DNA from: Sterolibacterium sp.
GTDB taxonomy: Bacteria > Pseudomonadota > Gammaproteobacteria > Burkholderiales > Rhodocyclaceae
DNA: 63,395 nt
NCBI GenBank assembly: GCA_018062105.1
Contig: JAGOSV010000008.1
Coordinates: 1-63,395, forward strand
Direction: 5' to 3'
Within the stretch, counting starts at the first letter, position 1. Each line of letters starts with the position of its first letter. Of this stretch, positions 9,182 through 17,742 are shown one piece after another. The position numbers and the translations under genes were made by a program. Below the pieces are notes generated by a model. That model did not search any database. It had not been told where the DNA came from and worked only from the letters and a program-made list of their open reading frames with translations.

Positions 9182-9205
9182 TCATGACAGGGCATTCTGT
9201 CATGA
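9182..9205. repeat. 9-bp inverted repeat between tRNA-Leu and the NERD helicase gene
   Basis: TCATGACAG (9182-9190) pairs with CTGTCATGA (9197-9205) around a 6-nt loop. It lies downstream of the helicase gene and upstream of tRNA-Leu on the minus strand. No T-run follows, so it could be a weak terminator, a protein-binding site or processing structure. Function not known. Confidence 0.35.
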
Positions 9206-9307
9206 CCAGCAATCCAGTCCGCAGTCTGACAGTGACAGGCTCAACCCACCATCATACCGGCAAAACCCAGCCTTGACGTGCAGAAATGGCTCATCCATCC
9301 CGCCTTT

Positions 9308-10954
9308 TCAATCCTCGAGCTGCCCCTTCAGGATGTCGGCAGCCCGGCTGGACATGACCAGCGTCAGTTTCAGCGTGGCCCGGGTGGCACCGACGAAGAG
9401 CTTGCGCATGATCTGATCCTCCAGCGCCGCGAAGTCGATCTCGCTGAAGACCACATAAGGAGCGGCCTGCCCCTTGAAGCGGTAGACGGTTTCCGTCAAT
9501 ACATCGCCTGCCGAGAATACCGGATTGCCCAGCAGATCATATTGCCCGGTGAAACGACGCAGAGTGTGTGAGCCAATCTGATCAAAGCCCAAGAGCTGGG
9601 AGCGTTCGCGCCCATGCCAGGTAAGAAGCGCCATCTGTGCCCGCTTGTAACCCATCGTCAACCCCTGGGTCAGGGCCTTCTTGGTCTGCTCGAGCATGTC
9701 GCGGATGTCGCCCTCCTCATAGGTCAGGATGTCGACTTCCGAGCCTTGCAACGGACTACCGGCATCAACTGTGGCCGGCATGACACCCAACAGACGCAAA
9801 CTGGTCAGGATATCCCGTGGCGTGCGGTAATTGGTGTCCGAATGTAGTGCCACCCAGCCCGGCAAGTTCGCCGCCGGACGGCCATAAAGATTCTGCATCG
9901 GATCTTCCAGCCACCACGCCCGGCCTTCCGGACGCAGCAGACGCAACAGCAGCGGCAGCCATTCCGGCCGGAAGTCCTGCCCTTCGTCGATGACCAGTTC
10001 ATCGAAATACCAGGGTTCTGGTGGCAAACAGCAGGCAAACAGCTGCTCCAATCGTTCGTAGGCCTGCGGCTGACTGAAGTCGACCCCCTGCGCCAGGCTG
10101 CGCAGCACCCGGTCGCATAGCTGGTGGTAGGTTGCCACTTCAACGCCCGGCGGCGCGATCAGTGCCATGTGATCGGCCAGTGGCCGGTTGTAACAGACAT
10201 AAAGCGCCCGCCGTCCGGCCGCCACGGCATCCTGCAGTGCCGCCAGTGCCAGCTGACTCTTGCCGGAGCCGGCCGTGCCCACGACGCGGATACGGAAGGG
10301 CTGATGGTGTATCCGGCGCCCCCAGGTGGCCAGGCCTCCCGACAGGCGCGTATGCAAAACCTCAACCTCGCGGGCAATGGTGCCGATCTCGGCCGTCAAG
10401 GACAGCTGCTGACCGAGAAAGGCCCGGACGCGTGCGGCCAGCGGGGTGGCCTCATCGAGAGGCAATATCCGGCGGATGATGGCCGCCAGCTGTGTGCGGC
10501 GCTGGGCATCGACGATGCGCTGCGGATCGAGACCGGCCACCTCGGGTCTTTTAACGGTGTAATCCGGGCAGTAAAACAGGTAATCAACCGCCAGTTTGTC
10601 ACCATGCTGCGAGAACCGGCTTTGCAGGCCTTGCAGGTTGCGATTGAGCTGGCTCGACACCATCTTGTCCATGGTGCGGTAGCACTTGACTAGGCCGCCT
10701 TCTGTTTCGCTGAGCAGGCCGGATTTCTGTTCGATCAACAACACCTTGCCACCCGGGGTGACGATGGCGAAATCCACCTCGCCGAAAATCGATGCCCCCT
10801 GCTCCACCCGCGTCCAGTGCACCCCGTGAAACACGACATACTCATCCGGCAATTCAGCGGCAAGCTGCGCCAGGGTTTCTAGTTCACGCTGAAAGGCGCC
10901 CGCCGGTTCCAGGCTGGAAACACTTTGCCAGTTGGCCGGGATGATGGTGGCCAT
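9308..10954 (-). CDS. NERD-domain nuclease / UvrD-like DNA helicase fusion
   Basis: The product is 548 residues. The N-terminal NERD (nuclease-related) domain has Asp61 and the E-x-K pair in LIEQKSG (residues 73-79), matching the restriction-endonuclease-like core. A superfamily 1 helicase core follows: Walker A GTAGSGKS (226-233), Walker B VIDEGQDF (321-328), and a C-terminal UvrD-like part with FKGQ and VGATRA motifs. The helicase core is compact. The gene starts 4 bp after the parE stop, so it is probably cotranscribed with parE. The likely role is DNA processing or repair, possibly defence; no direct evidence decides this. Confidence 0.85.
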   Translation of the reverse strand: MATIIPANWQSVSSLEPAGAFQRELETLAQLAAELPDEYVVFHGVHWTRVEQGASIFGEVDFAIVTPGGKVLLIEQKSGLLSETEGGLVKCYRTMDKMVSSQLNRNLQGLQSRFSQHGDKLAVDYLFYCPDYTVKRPEVAGLDPQRIVDAQRRTQLAAIIRRILPLDEATPLAARVRAFLGQQLSLTAEIGTIAREVEVLHTRLSGGLATWGRRIHHQPFRIRVVGTAGSGKSQLALAALQDAVAAGRRALYVCYNRPLADHMALIAPPGVEVATYHQLCDRVLRSLAQGVDFSQPQAYERLEQLFACCLPPEPWYFDELVIDEGQDFRPEWLPLLLRLLRPEGRAWWLEDPMQNLYGRPAANLPGWVALHSDTNYRTPRDILTSLRLLGVMPATVDAGSPLQGSEVDILTYEEGDIRDMLEQTKKALTQGLTMGYKRAQMALLTWHGRERSQLLGFDQIGSHTLRRFTGQYDLLGNPVFSAGDVLTETVYRFKGQAAPYVVFSEIDFAALEDQIMRKLFVGATRATLKLTLVMSSRAADILKGQLED

Positions 10955-10958
10955 GGCC

Positions 10959-12941
10959 TCAGATATCTGCCTCGACCAAACTGCCCTTTTGCTCCATCCA
11001 GGAACGCCTGCCGGAGGACTCGGACTTGGCCATCAGCAACGAGAACATGCGCCGGGTTTCCTCAGCTGCCGCCGTATCACCGCGCCGCACCACGCGCAGC
11101 ATGCGGCGTGTGGCTGGGTCCATAGAGGTTTCGCGCAACTGCTGGGGATTCATTTCTCCCAGCCCCTTGAAACGGCCAACCTCGATATGACCGGCCGGAA
11201 CCTTTTCCTTGGCCAGGCGCTCCTGCATGGCTTCGAGCTCGCCTTCATCGAGCGCATAAAGCCGGCGGGCCGGTTTGCCCTTGCCCTGGCTTGCCACATC
11301 AATGCGATACAGCGGTGGCTGGGCAATCCAGACATGGCCATTGTCGATCAGACGCGGAAAATGACGATAGAACAAGGTCAGCAGCAAGGTCTGGATATGG
11401 CTGCCGTCGACATCGGCATCCGCCATGATGACGACCTTGCCATAGCGCAGGTTGGCCAGCACCGCTTCCGGTGCGTCCGCCGCATGAGGGTCCACCCCCA
11501 GCGCCACGGCAATATCGTGAATCTCACGGTTGGCATAGAGATGATTGACGTCGATTTCAAAGGCGTTTTGCACCTTGCCACGCAGCGGCAGGATAGCCTG
11601 GGTTTCGCGATCCCGCCCCTGCTTGGCCGAGCCCCCGGCCGAATCACCTTCGACAAGGAACAGCTCATTGACCGCGATGTCCGTCGTCTCGCAATCCGAC
11701 AATTTTCCCGGCAGGACAGCCACCCCTGAGGATTTCTTCTTTTCGATTTTCTGTGCCGACTTCTGGCGGGCCAGTGCCTGGCGAATCGCCAGCTCGGCAA
11801 CCGCCTTGCCATGCTCGACATGGGCATTGAACCAGCTCTCCAGCAAGTCACGCACGATGCCGGCCACCAGCTTAACCGCCTCACGGCTATTGAGCTTTTC
11901 CTTGATCTGCCCCTGGAACTGGGGATCGAGCAGACGCACGGACAAGATGAAAGCCATGCGGCCACACACATCCTCCTGCTGCATCTTGACCCCACGTGGC
12001 AACAAGGCGTGGTGCTCGGAAAAGGACTTGACAGCCTCGAACACTCCGGAGCGCAACCCGGATTCGTGCGTTCCGCCAAGCGGTGTGGGAATCAGATTGA
12101 CGTAAGACTCCGACGCCGGTGCCCCCTCGGCAAACCAGCCCAGCACCCAGGAGGCTCCTTCACCGATGGCGTAGTCCCCGTCCTCGGTGACATGACGCTC
12201 GGCACTGAAATAAGGAGCCACCAGCGGCGCATCGCCCGCGATATCCGCCAGATAGCCACGGATACCATCACTGTAGCTCCAGGCATGACGCAGCAGGCTG
12301 CCATCCGCCTGTTCGATTTCCAACTGCACCGACACGCCTGGCAGCAGCACAGCCTTGGAGCGCAACACCCGTTCCAACGTCGCCAGATTGAATTTTGCCG
12401 TATCGAAGTAACGAGCCTCCGGCCAGATGCGCACCCGGGTACCGGTCTGCTTCCGCGCCTCGCCCAGGATGCTGATGGCCGAGACCTGTTCACCACCATC
12501 GACAAAAGACAGGCCATGTACCTTTCCATCGCGCCGGATTTCGACCTCAACCCGGGTACACAACGCATTGGTCACCGCCACCCCGACACCATGCAGCCCT
12601 CCCGAAAAGGCATAGGCACTGTTGCCCGCCTTCTTGTCGAACTTGCCCCCGGCATGCAGGCGCGTAAACGCCAGCACGGCCACCGGAACTTGTTCCCCGG
12701 GATGCAGACCCACCGGGATCCCGCGCCCATCGTCCGTTACCGAAGCCGAGCCATCATGATGCAACAGGACATGGATACTCCGGGCATGGCCGGCCAACGC
12801 CTCATCCGCAGCGTTGTCGATCACCTCCTGCAAGATATGTGTGGGAGATGAAGTATCGGTGTACATGCCGGGACGCTCGCGCACCGGCTCCAGTCCCTTG
12901 AGGACCCGGAAGGAAGATTCATCGTAAGTCTGCTTGGCCAT
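10959..12941 (-). CDS. parE: DNA topoisomerase IV subunit B
   Basis: The product is 660 residues from ATG 12941 (MAKQTYDESSF), preferred over the upstream in-frame start at 12983 because it gives the family N-terminus. ParE hydrolyses ATP to drive decatenation of daughter chromosomes with ParC. The GHKL ATPase region shows DNAADEA, the glycine-rich loop around FSGGLHGVGV, and the TOPRIM motif EGDSAGG. The protein is shorter than GyrB and begins like betaproteobacterial ParE, so ParE is preferred over GyrB. parC, often next to parE, is not in the window. A NERD helicase follows 4 bp downstream instead. Confidence 0.93.
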   Translation of the reverse strand: MAKQTYDESSFRVLKGLEPVRERPGMYTDTSSPTHILQEVIDNAADEALAGHARSIHVLLHHDGSASVTDDGRGIPVGLHPGEQVPVAVLAFTRLHAGGKFDKKAGNSAYAFSGGLHGVGVAVTNALCTRVEVEIRRDGKVHGLSFVDGGEQVSAISILGEARKQTGTRVRIWPEARYFDTAKFNLATLERVLRSKAVLLPGVSVQLEIEQADGSLLRHAWSYSDGIRGYLADIAGDAPLVAPYFSAERHVTEDGDYAIGEGASWVLGWFAEGAPASESYVNLIPTPLGGTHESGLRSGVFEAVKSFSEHHALLPRGVKMQQEDVCGRMAFILSVRLLDPQFQGQIKEKLNSREAVKLVAGIVRDLLESWFNAHVEHGKAVAELAIRQALARQKSAQKIEKKKSSGVAVLPGKLSDCETTDIAVNELFLVEGDSAGGSAKQGRDRETQAILPLRGKVQNAFEIDVNHLYANREIHDIAVALGVDPHAADAPEAVLANLRYGKVVIMADADVDGSHIQTLLLTLFYRHFPRLIDNGHVWIAQPPLYRIDVASQGKGKPARRLYALDEGELEAMQERLAKEKVPAGHIEVGRFKGLGEMNPQQLRETSMDPATRRMLRVVRRGDTAAAEETRRMFSLLMAKSESSGRRSWMEQKGSLVEADI

Positions 12942-13284
12942 AAGAACATTCCAAAATGCGATCACCCATCCGGCGCGCACCACCTGTGCCCGGACAAGTC
13001 CGGAATTGTTTCACGGGGACGCCGGCTCTGCAATGACAGACGACACGACTCATGGCGGGCCCGCCTTCATTAACGGGCTGCGACGATCCATGTTACGCGC
13101 ACATGTCTCGCCGATCAGGATCGGGCGACTACATGTCCAGGCGCCAGAACAAGGCCGTTATCCACCCATTGCACAGAAGTGCCAAAAAAAATCTCATGCA
13201 CTGGCACAAGCTACGCCTCTTTTTTCGACCAACCGTTAGAATGCGCCGATTCTCATGGGCGTTCCGCCCACTCCTGCCCGATGG
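12942..13284. other. Intergenic region between divergent parE and corA
   Basis: This 343-bp stretch should hold the promoters of both genes. A TAGAAT hexamer at 13237-13242 could be a -10 element for corA but has no good -35 at the right distance. Short ORFs on both strands here have no family-like content and no ribosome sites, so I call none. No terminator or repeat was seen. Confidence 0.4.
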
Positions 13285-14619
13285 ATGAACCGGCACATGG
13301 CCGATACCGAGCACAATCTGGACATTGACGATGTCGAATCGCATCTGCACGACATCGAGGATCTGCTCAGCAGGCAAAGAGCCCCGGAGCATGCCGGAGA
13401 TCGCGGAGATCATGGCGGCGATGAAGCCGATGAAGGCCAACCATCACAGGCCAAGGCGCTGGCCGAACTAACATCGCGCCTGGCCAGCCTCGACATTCCT
13501 TATCTCGGCTACATCATCGAGGCCATTGCCGAAGAAGATCGCTCCAGCCTGTGGCCACTCATCGACCCGGTGCGCCAACAGGCCATTCTGACCGAACTGA
13601 CGGCCGAAACACGTAGCAGTCTGGTCGATCCCCAAAAACTGGCCAGCCAGCGCAAGATGCCTGCCGCCTTTGAGCTGCAAGCCGGACGACTGCGCCAGAT
13701 TGACATTCACAGCCGAGAAGACCTCGCCTCTGCCCAGCCGATCTGGGTTGATCTCATTGCCCCGACAGAGGCTGAGCGCAACCTGATCGAGGAAATCTTC
13801 GAACTATCCCTGCCCATGCTGGATGAACGCACCGACCTTGAAGCCTCGGCGCGTTTTTACGTCGAGGAAGAGGGCGAAATCTATCTACACTCCGACTTTC
13901 TGCTCGACAAGGAAGATGAATCCTACAACGTGCCGGTGATTTTCGTACTCCATCGCAACATCCTGTTTTCCGTGCGCAGCGTGGAACTACCCGTCTTTCG
14001 CTTGCAGCGCCTGCGAGCCAGAACCCAGCTCGATCTGGTTGGCGATTGCCTCGATGTCCTGCTGGGTCTGTATGCCGCCGATGTGGAATACTCCGCCGAT
14101 GCACTCGAAGATGTCTACGCGGCGCTCGAGGCCGTAGGCAAACGGGTGTTGAATACCGGCATGACCGATGACCAGGCCGCCAAGGTTCTGGCCGAAATCG
14201 CCGGTGAAGAAGACCTCAATGGCCGCATTCGCCGCAATGTCCTCGACACGCGCCGCGCCGTATCCTTCCTGATGCGTGGCCGCATGCTGTCGACCAACCA
14301 GATTGCCGATGCCCAACAACTGCTGCGCGACATCGAATCCCTCGATGGCCACACTTCCTTCCTGTTCGACAAGATCAACTTCCTGATGGATGCCACCGTC
14401 GGCTTCATCAACATCAACCAGAACAAGACCATCCGCATTTTCTCTGTCGCCTCCGTCGCCCTCCTGCCGCCAACCCTGATCGCCAGCATCTATGGCATGA
14501 ATTTCCGCCAGATGCCCGAACTCGAATGGCAATTCGGCTATCCGTTTTCGCTGCTACTGATGGTGTTTTCCATCATCCTGCCCTTCTGGTGGTTCCATCG
14601 CAAAGGCTGGCTGAAATAA
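13285..14619 (+). CDS. corA: CorA-family magnesium/divalent cation transporter
   Basis: The product is about 444 residues from ATG 13285. An earlier ATG at 13255 and a later one at 13297 are also in frame, and none has a clear ribosome site, so the start is uncertain. The long N-terminal cytoplasmic domain is rich in acidic residues. Two transmembrane segments sit at the C-terminus, the first ending in the CorA signature motif YGMN. The short charged tail RKGWLK follows the second. CorA homologues form pentameric inner-membrane channels for Mg2+, sometimes Co2+ or Ni2+. The N-terminal domain is longer than in E. coli CorA, as in many betaproteobacterial MgtE/CorA-like proteins. Confidence 0.88.
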   Translation: MNRHMADTEHNLDIDDVESHLHDIEDLLSRQRAPEHAGDRGDHGGDEADEGQPSQAKALAELTSRLASLDIPYLGYIIEAIAEEDRSSLWPLIDPVRQQAILTELTAETRSSLVDPQKLASQRKMPAAFELQAGRLRQIDIHSREDLASAQPIWVDLIAPTEAERNLIEEIFELSLPMLDERTDLEASARFYVEEEGEIYLHSDFLLDKEDESYNVPVIFVLHRNILFSVRSVELPVFRLQRLRARTQLDLVGDCLDVLLGLYAADVEYSADALEDVYAALEAVGKRVLNTGMTDDQAAKVLAEIAGEEDLNGRIRRNVLDTRRAVSFLMRGRMLSTNQIADAQQLLRDIESLDGHTSFLFDKINFLMDATVGFININQNKTIRIFSVASVALLPPTLIASIYGMNFRQMPELEWQFGYPFSLLLMVFSIILPFWWFHRKGWLK

Positions 14620-14636
14620 AAAATCAAAAAATCCGG

Positions 14637-14665
14637 TTGCGCATCACGTGATGTCTTGCTAGAAT
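14637..14665 (+). promoter_or_regulatory. Sigma-70 promoter for the tRNA-Val gene
   Basis: TTGCGC (14637-14642), a 17-bp spacer and TAGAAT (14660-14665) place transcription start a few bases before the mature tRNA-Val end at 14678. The run of tRNA genes downstream ends in a strong terminator. Confidence 0.6.
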
Positions 14666-14677
14666 TTTTGTCTCTTC

Positions 14678-14754
14678 AGGCGCGTAGCTCAGCTGGTTAG
14701 AGCACCACCTTGACATGGTGGGGGTCGTTGGTTCGAGTCCAATCGCGCCTACCA
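14678..14754 (+). tRNA. tRNA-Val (anticodon GAC)
   Basis: Acceptor stem AGGCGCG pairs with CGCGCCT, the anticodon stem CCACC/GGTGG encloses loop TTGACAT with anticodon GAC, the T-stem GTTGG/CCAAT encloses TTCGAGT, and the CCA end is encoded. Confidence 0.96.
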
Positions 14755-14949
14755 GTATTTGATGTATCTGGTAGTAAGCAGTAGAGATTTATGCAGTTTT
14801 TTGTTCGGTTCCACCATAGTTTTGCTAGTTTTGTAGACGCTTGTAGACGCAACTGGGATTCATGAGTAAAATCTCTGCTTTTCGTTGCTTCGGTTGTTGC
14901 TCGACGAAACTACGAAGCTGGTTTCAAGGTTAGTCAAGGTTTTAATTTT
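14755..14949 (+). other. AT-rich spacer between tRNA-Val and tRNA-Glu
   Basis: This 195-bp stretch is clearly richer in A and T than its surroundings. It contains a perfect 10-bp tandem duplication, TTGTAGACGC at 14831-14840 and 14841-14850. Separated short complementary pieces (AGAGATTT near 14785 and AAATCTCT near 14871) might form a weak pairing. No gene was seen. Base composition and position between tRNA genes make it a possible integration scar, but no att duplication of the tRNA 3' end is visible. Confidence 0.35.
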
Positions 14950-15025
14950 GACCCCATCGTCTAGAGGCCTAGGACAATACCCTTTCACGGTATGAACCGG
15001 GGTTCGAATCCCCGTGGGGTCGCCA
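14950..15025 (+). tRNA. tRNA-Glu (anticodon TTC)
   Basis: Acceptor stem GACCCCA pairs with TGGGGTC, the anticodon loop CTTTCAC gives anticodon TTC, the T-arm GGGGTTCGAATCCCC is standard, and CCA is encoded. Confidence 0.96.
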
Positions 15026-15098
15026 GAGCGCGAAGGGCTGTTTCCCAACAGTCCAACCTTTGCAGCGCAGTTTTTTGCAAAGTGCAGCAGTTCAGTAT

Positions 15099-15175
15099 GG
15101 AGTGGTAGTTCAGTTGGTTAGAATACCGGCCTGTCACGCCGGGGGTCGCGGGTTCGAGTCCCGTCCACTCCGCCA
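15099..15175 (+). tRNA. tRNA-Asp (anticodon GTC)
   Basis: Acceptor stem GGAGTGG pairs with CCACTCC, the anticodon stem CCGGC/GCCGG encloses loop CTGTCAC with anticodon GTC, and CCA is encoded. It is probably processed from one transcript with tRNA-Val and tRNA-Glu. Confidence 0.96.
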
Positions 15176-15183
15176 AATAAAGT

Positions 15184-15210
15184 AAAAAACCGCCGTTCAG
15201 GCGGTTTTTT
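15184..15210 (+). terminator. Rho-independent terminator of the tRNA Val-Glu-Asp unit
   Basis: A perfect 11-bp stem, six A then CCGCC (15184-15194) with GGCGG then six T (15200-15210), with a 5-nt loop. The symmetrical A and T runs mean it could work in both directions and may also end gph transcription from the minus strand. Confidence 0.9.
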
Positions 15211-15302
15211 ATTTCTGGCTTCCGGAACTAAAAGGGGAATGGGGAATCCGAAAAATCCAGAAACGCTATCCGTCAATTTGCTGACAAGACCGGCAAGACC
15301 AT

Positions 15303-15950
15303 CTACAACAGGGCAAGAATCCCGGCAGGCTCACTGACTAGGGCATCTGCCTGCCACTCGGCCGGTGGCACCTCCACCCCCAGATATCCCCAGGTCACTG
15401 CCACGGTACGCATACCTGCCGCACGGCCAGCCACAATATCCCGCTGATCGTCGCCAACATAAAGACTGTACTCTGGCGCAACTCCAGCCTGCTGGCAGGC
15501 CAACAACAAGGGAGCAGGATCCGGTTTCGGATAGGGCGTGCTGTCGCCGCTGACCACACAGGCGCAGCGCGCTGCCAGCCCCAGCTGCTCGACGAGAGGC
15601 AGCGTAAAGCGATGTGGCTTGTTGGTCACCACCCCCCAGGCCAGGCTACGCGCCTCCAGCGCCTCCAGCAATGCCGGAACCCCGGGAAACAAGGAAACCT
15701 CATGCCCCAGCGTTACCGCATAATGATCGAGAAAGCGCCGGGCCAGCTCCGGATAACCCGCACCCTCCGGCGTAACGCCCAGTCCCAGTTTCAGCAGGCC
15801 ACGCGTGCCATTTGAAGCATGGGGACGAATCACTGCCAGCGGCAACACTGCCCGCCCCTCTTCCTGCAGCAGACAATTCAAGGCCTGCGCCAGACCCGGG
15901 GCCGTGTCGGCCAGCGTCCCATCCAGATCAAACAATACGGCCTTGATCAT
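15303..15950 (-). CDS. gph: Phosphoglycolate phosphatase (HAD superfamily)
   Basis: The product is 215 residues, the usual Gph length. HAD motif I, FDLDGT, is at residues 7-12 with the nucleophile Asp8 and Asp10. Motif II is VVTNK and the later motif reads YVGDDQRD. The enzyme removes phosphate from 2-phosphoglycolate, a product of DNA 3'-end repair. Its start overlaps the ubiG stop by 4 bp (ATGA), the ubiG-gph pair common in proteobacteria. Some members of this subfamily are instead MupP-like phosphatases of peptidoglycan recycling, and the sequence alone does not exclude that. Confidence 0.88.
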   Translation of the reverse strand: MIKAVLFDLDGTLADTAPGLAQALNCLLQEEGRAVLPLAVIRPHASNGTRGLLKLGLGVTPEGAGYPELARRFLDHYAVTLGHEVSLFPGVPALLEALEARSLAWGVVTNKPHRFTLPLVEQLGLAARCACVVSGDSTPYPKPDPAPLLLACQQAGVAPEYSLYVGDDQRDIVAGRAAGMRTVAVTWGYLGVEVPPAEWQADALVSEPAGILALL

Positions 15951-16756
15951 CCGGCCACCCCTGCCGCCGTCCCCGCCTCCTGCCTGCGAGCTCGCAACAG
16001 ATAATTGACGCTGGCATCACGACCCAGCACATAAGTCCTACTGAGCGGCTGATAGGACATCCCCAGTACTTCCTCCACCACCAGCCCGGCCTGCCGGCAC
16101 AGCCGCGACAGCTCCGCAGGACGCAGGAAGCGGGCATAGTCGTGCGTCCCACGAGGCAACAGGTTGAGGACATACTCGGCCCCCAGCACTGCCAGCAAAT
16201 AAGCCTTGGGGTTGCGGCTGATGGTTGAAAAAAACACCTGCCCCCCGGGACGCACCAGAGCGGCACAGGCGCGCACCGTGCTTGCTGGATCCGGCACATG
16301 CTCAAGCATCTCCAGACAGGTCACCACCTCAAAAGCCGCTGGCCTTTCCTGGGCCAGATCCTCGGCCGCCACGAGGCGGTAATCCACCTGCTGGCCGCTT
16401 TCCATCTGGTGCAGCCGTGCCACCGCCAGCGCCCGCTCACCCAGGTCGATGGCCGTTACCTGCGCCCCCCGGGCCGCCATGCTATCGGCCAGTATTCCAC
16501 CACCACAACCCACATCGAGCACCTGCCGGCCGGCCAGACCGGCGCAGCTTTGTTCGATCCAACCCAAACGCAACGGGTTGATGTCATGCAGAGGCTTGAA
16601 TTCGGAATCCATGTCCCACCAGCGGTGCGCCAGCTCCGCGAATTTGTCGAGCTCCTGCCGGTCGACATTACTGCGCCCTGCCGCTCCAACATCGACGTGC
16701 TCGCCGCTGGTCTCGCAATTCTGGCTGCGCTCCTCCCGGCTGTGTTCCTCCCTCAT
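15947..16756 (-). CDS. ubiG: Ubiquinone biosynthesis O-methyltransferase
   Basis: The product is 269 residues. ATG 16756 is chosen because a near-perfect AAGGAGG lies 6 bp upstream; the longer in-frame start at 16789 lacks this. UbiG performs both O-methylation steps of ubiquinone synthesis with S-adenosylmethionine. The SAM-binding motif LDVGCGGG is at residues 80-87, preceded by the family stretch around FKPLHDINPLRL, and CLEMLEHVPDP is motif-II-like. The N-terminal 30 residues are charged and not conserved. It is translationally coupled to gph. Confidence 0.93.
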   Translation of the reverse strand: MREEHSREERSQNCETSGEHVDVGAAGRSNVDRQELDKFAELAHRWWDMDSEFKPLHDINPLRLGWIEQSCAGLAGRQVLDVGCGGGILADSMAARGAQVTAIDLGERALAVARLHQMESGQQVDYRLVAAEDLAQERPAAFEVVTCLEMLEHVPDPASTVRACAALVRPGGQVFFSTISRNPKAYLLAVLGAEYVLNLLPRGTHDYARFLRPAELSRLCRQAGLVVEEVLGMSYQPLSRTYVLGRDASVNYLLRARRQEAGTAAGVAG

Positions 16757-16798
16757 GTTGGCCTCCTTGAACCCACCACATGCAGACAAATTGCTGAA

Positions 16799-16827
16799 AA
16801 AAAAGCCCTGCCAGGCAGGGCTTTTTT
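16799..16827 (-). terminator. Rho-independent terminator after the OmpA-like gene
   Basis: A GC-rich stem, GCCCTGCC paired with GGCAGGGC (16805-16821), is flanked by A and T runs. On the minus strand it ends in eight T and lies 16 bp past the OmpA-like stop codon, separating that gene from ubiG. Confidence 0.88.
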
Positions 16828-16842
16828 CCCGGTCGGTACAGC

Positions 16843-17508
16843 TTACTTGCTGCCGATCACCTCGATGTTAACGCGGCGATCCGGCTGCAGACAGGCCGCC
16901 AGCTTGGCAGTCTTCTTATTACCTACGCACTCACCCGTCTTGGTCACCGGCTGCGAGCTACCCTTGCCGGCCGCGTCGATACGATTAGCATCGATGCCCT
17001 TGCTGACCAGGTAATTCTTGACAGCAGCAGCACGGCGCTCAGACAGTGCCTGATTGTAGGCAGCCTTGCCCAGACGGTCGGCATGACCCACAGCCAGGAT
17101 TACTTCGATATTCAGCTCCTTGCTCTTGGCAGCCAGCTCATCGAGCTTGGCCATGCCTTCCGGACGCAGGTTCGACTTGTCAAAGTCAAACAGCGCATCA
17201 GCAGCCAGCGTTACCTTCTCGGCAACCGGACGGGGCGCAGCAGCCGGTGCTGCGACAGGTGCCGGAGCAGCCTTCGGCGCAGCGGCCGCCGGCTTCTTGA
17301 CGAGATCAGGATCACACTCCTCGATGGCCATGGCCGGAGTCCAGCGATCCGTGTGCCAGCACAGGTCGAACCCGCTGCGCACCACCTTGCCCCGTGTATC
17401 GAACAGGTAACCGTCATTGTCTGCCGTCTGTGCGGTCTGTGCAAAAGCAACCGAGGCGCTGATGCCGAGTGCCGCAAACAGGGAAACCTTCGCAATCTTG
17501 CTCATCAT
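16843..17508 (-). CDS. OmpA-family outer-membrane/peptidoglycan-binding protein
   Basis: The product is 221 residues from ATG 17508, chosen because GGAG lies 6 bp upstream; ATGs at 17514 and 17505 are also possible. A signal peptide ending SVAFA precedes QTAQ. An alanine/proline-rich linker lies near residues 75-105. The C-terminal OmpA domain begins LFDFDKSNLRPEG and contains the GHAD and LSERRA blocks that bind diaminopimelate of peptidoglycan. There is no N-terminal eight-strand barrel, so this is the short betaproteobacterial OmpA-like type. It has its own candidate promoter and a strong terminator, consistent with an abundant envelope protein. Confidence 0.88.
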   Translation of the reverse strand: MMSKIAKVSLFAALGISASVAFAQTAQTADNDGYLFDTRGKVVRSGFDLCWHTDRWTPAMAIEECDPDLVKKPAAAAPKAAPAPVAAPAAAPRPVAEKVTLAADALFDFDKSNLRPEGMAKLDELAAKSKELNIEVILAVGHADRLGKAAYNQALSERRAAAVKNYLVSKGIDANRIDAAGKGSSQPVTKTGECVGNKKTAKLAACLQPDRRVNIEVIGSK

Positions 17509-17605
17509 GTTCATCTCCAAAAAAATGTCATTCAAAATCAATGTATCCAGCAGCCACATCCGACGTTTCCGACGTTTCCGGGACCACAAAAATTCCGAGC
17601 CGCTG

Positions 17606-17635
17606 ATTCTGCCACAAAATCGCAACTTAAAACAA
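17606..17635 (-). promoter_or_regulatory. Candidate promoter for the OmpA-like gene
   Basis: On the minus strand TTGTTT (17630-17635), an 18-bp spacer and CAGAAT (17606-17611) would start a leader of about 90 nt. The leader contains a tandem 9-bp duplication of GACGTTTCC (17562-17579). Both hexamers are imperfect, so this is tentative. Confidence 0.35.
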
Positions 17636-17742
17636 TTCCATTTCACTTTCATTTAGCTGCAGCGGACGTTCCGGGTCATTGCCCAAGCCATCCGACCCGC
17701 GAAGCGCTGGCCCTCAGGGTGAAAAAATGTTCCCGGAATGTT

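Noticed and set aside
13021-13239. Small ORF upstream of corA on the plus strand
   Set aside because: No ribosome site, no recognisable family and a frame consistent with random GC-rich sequence.
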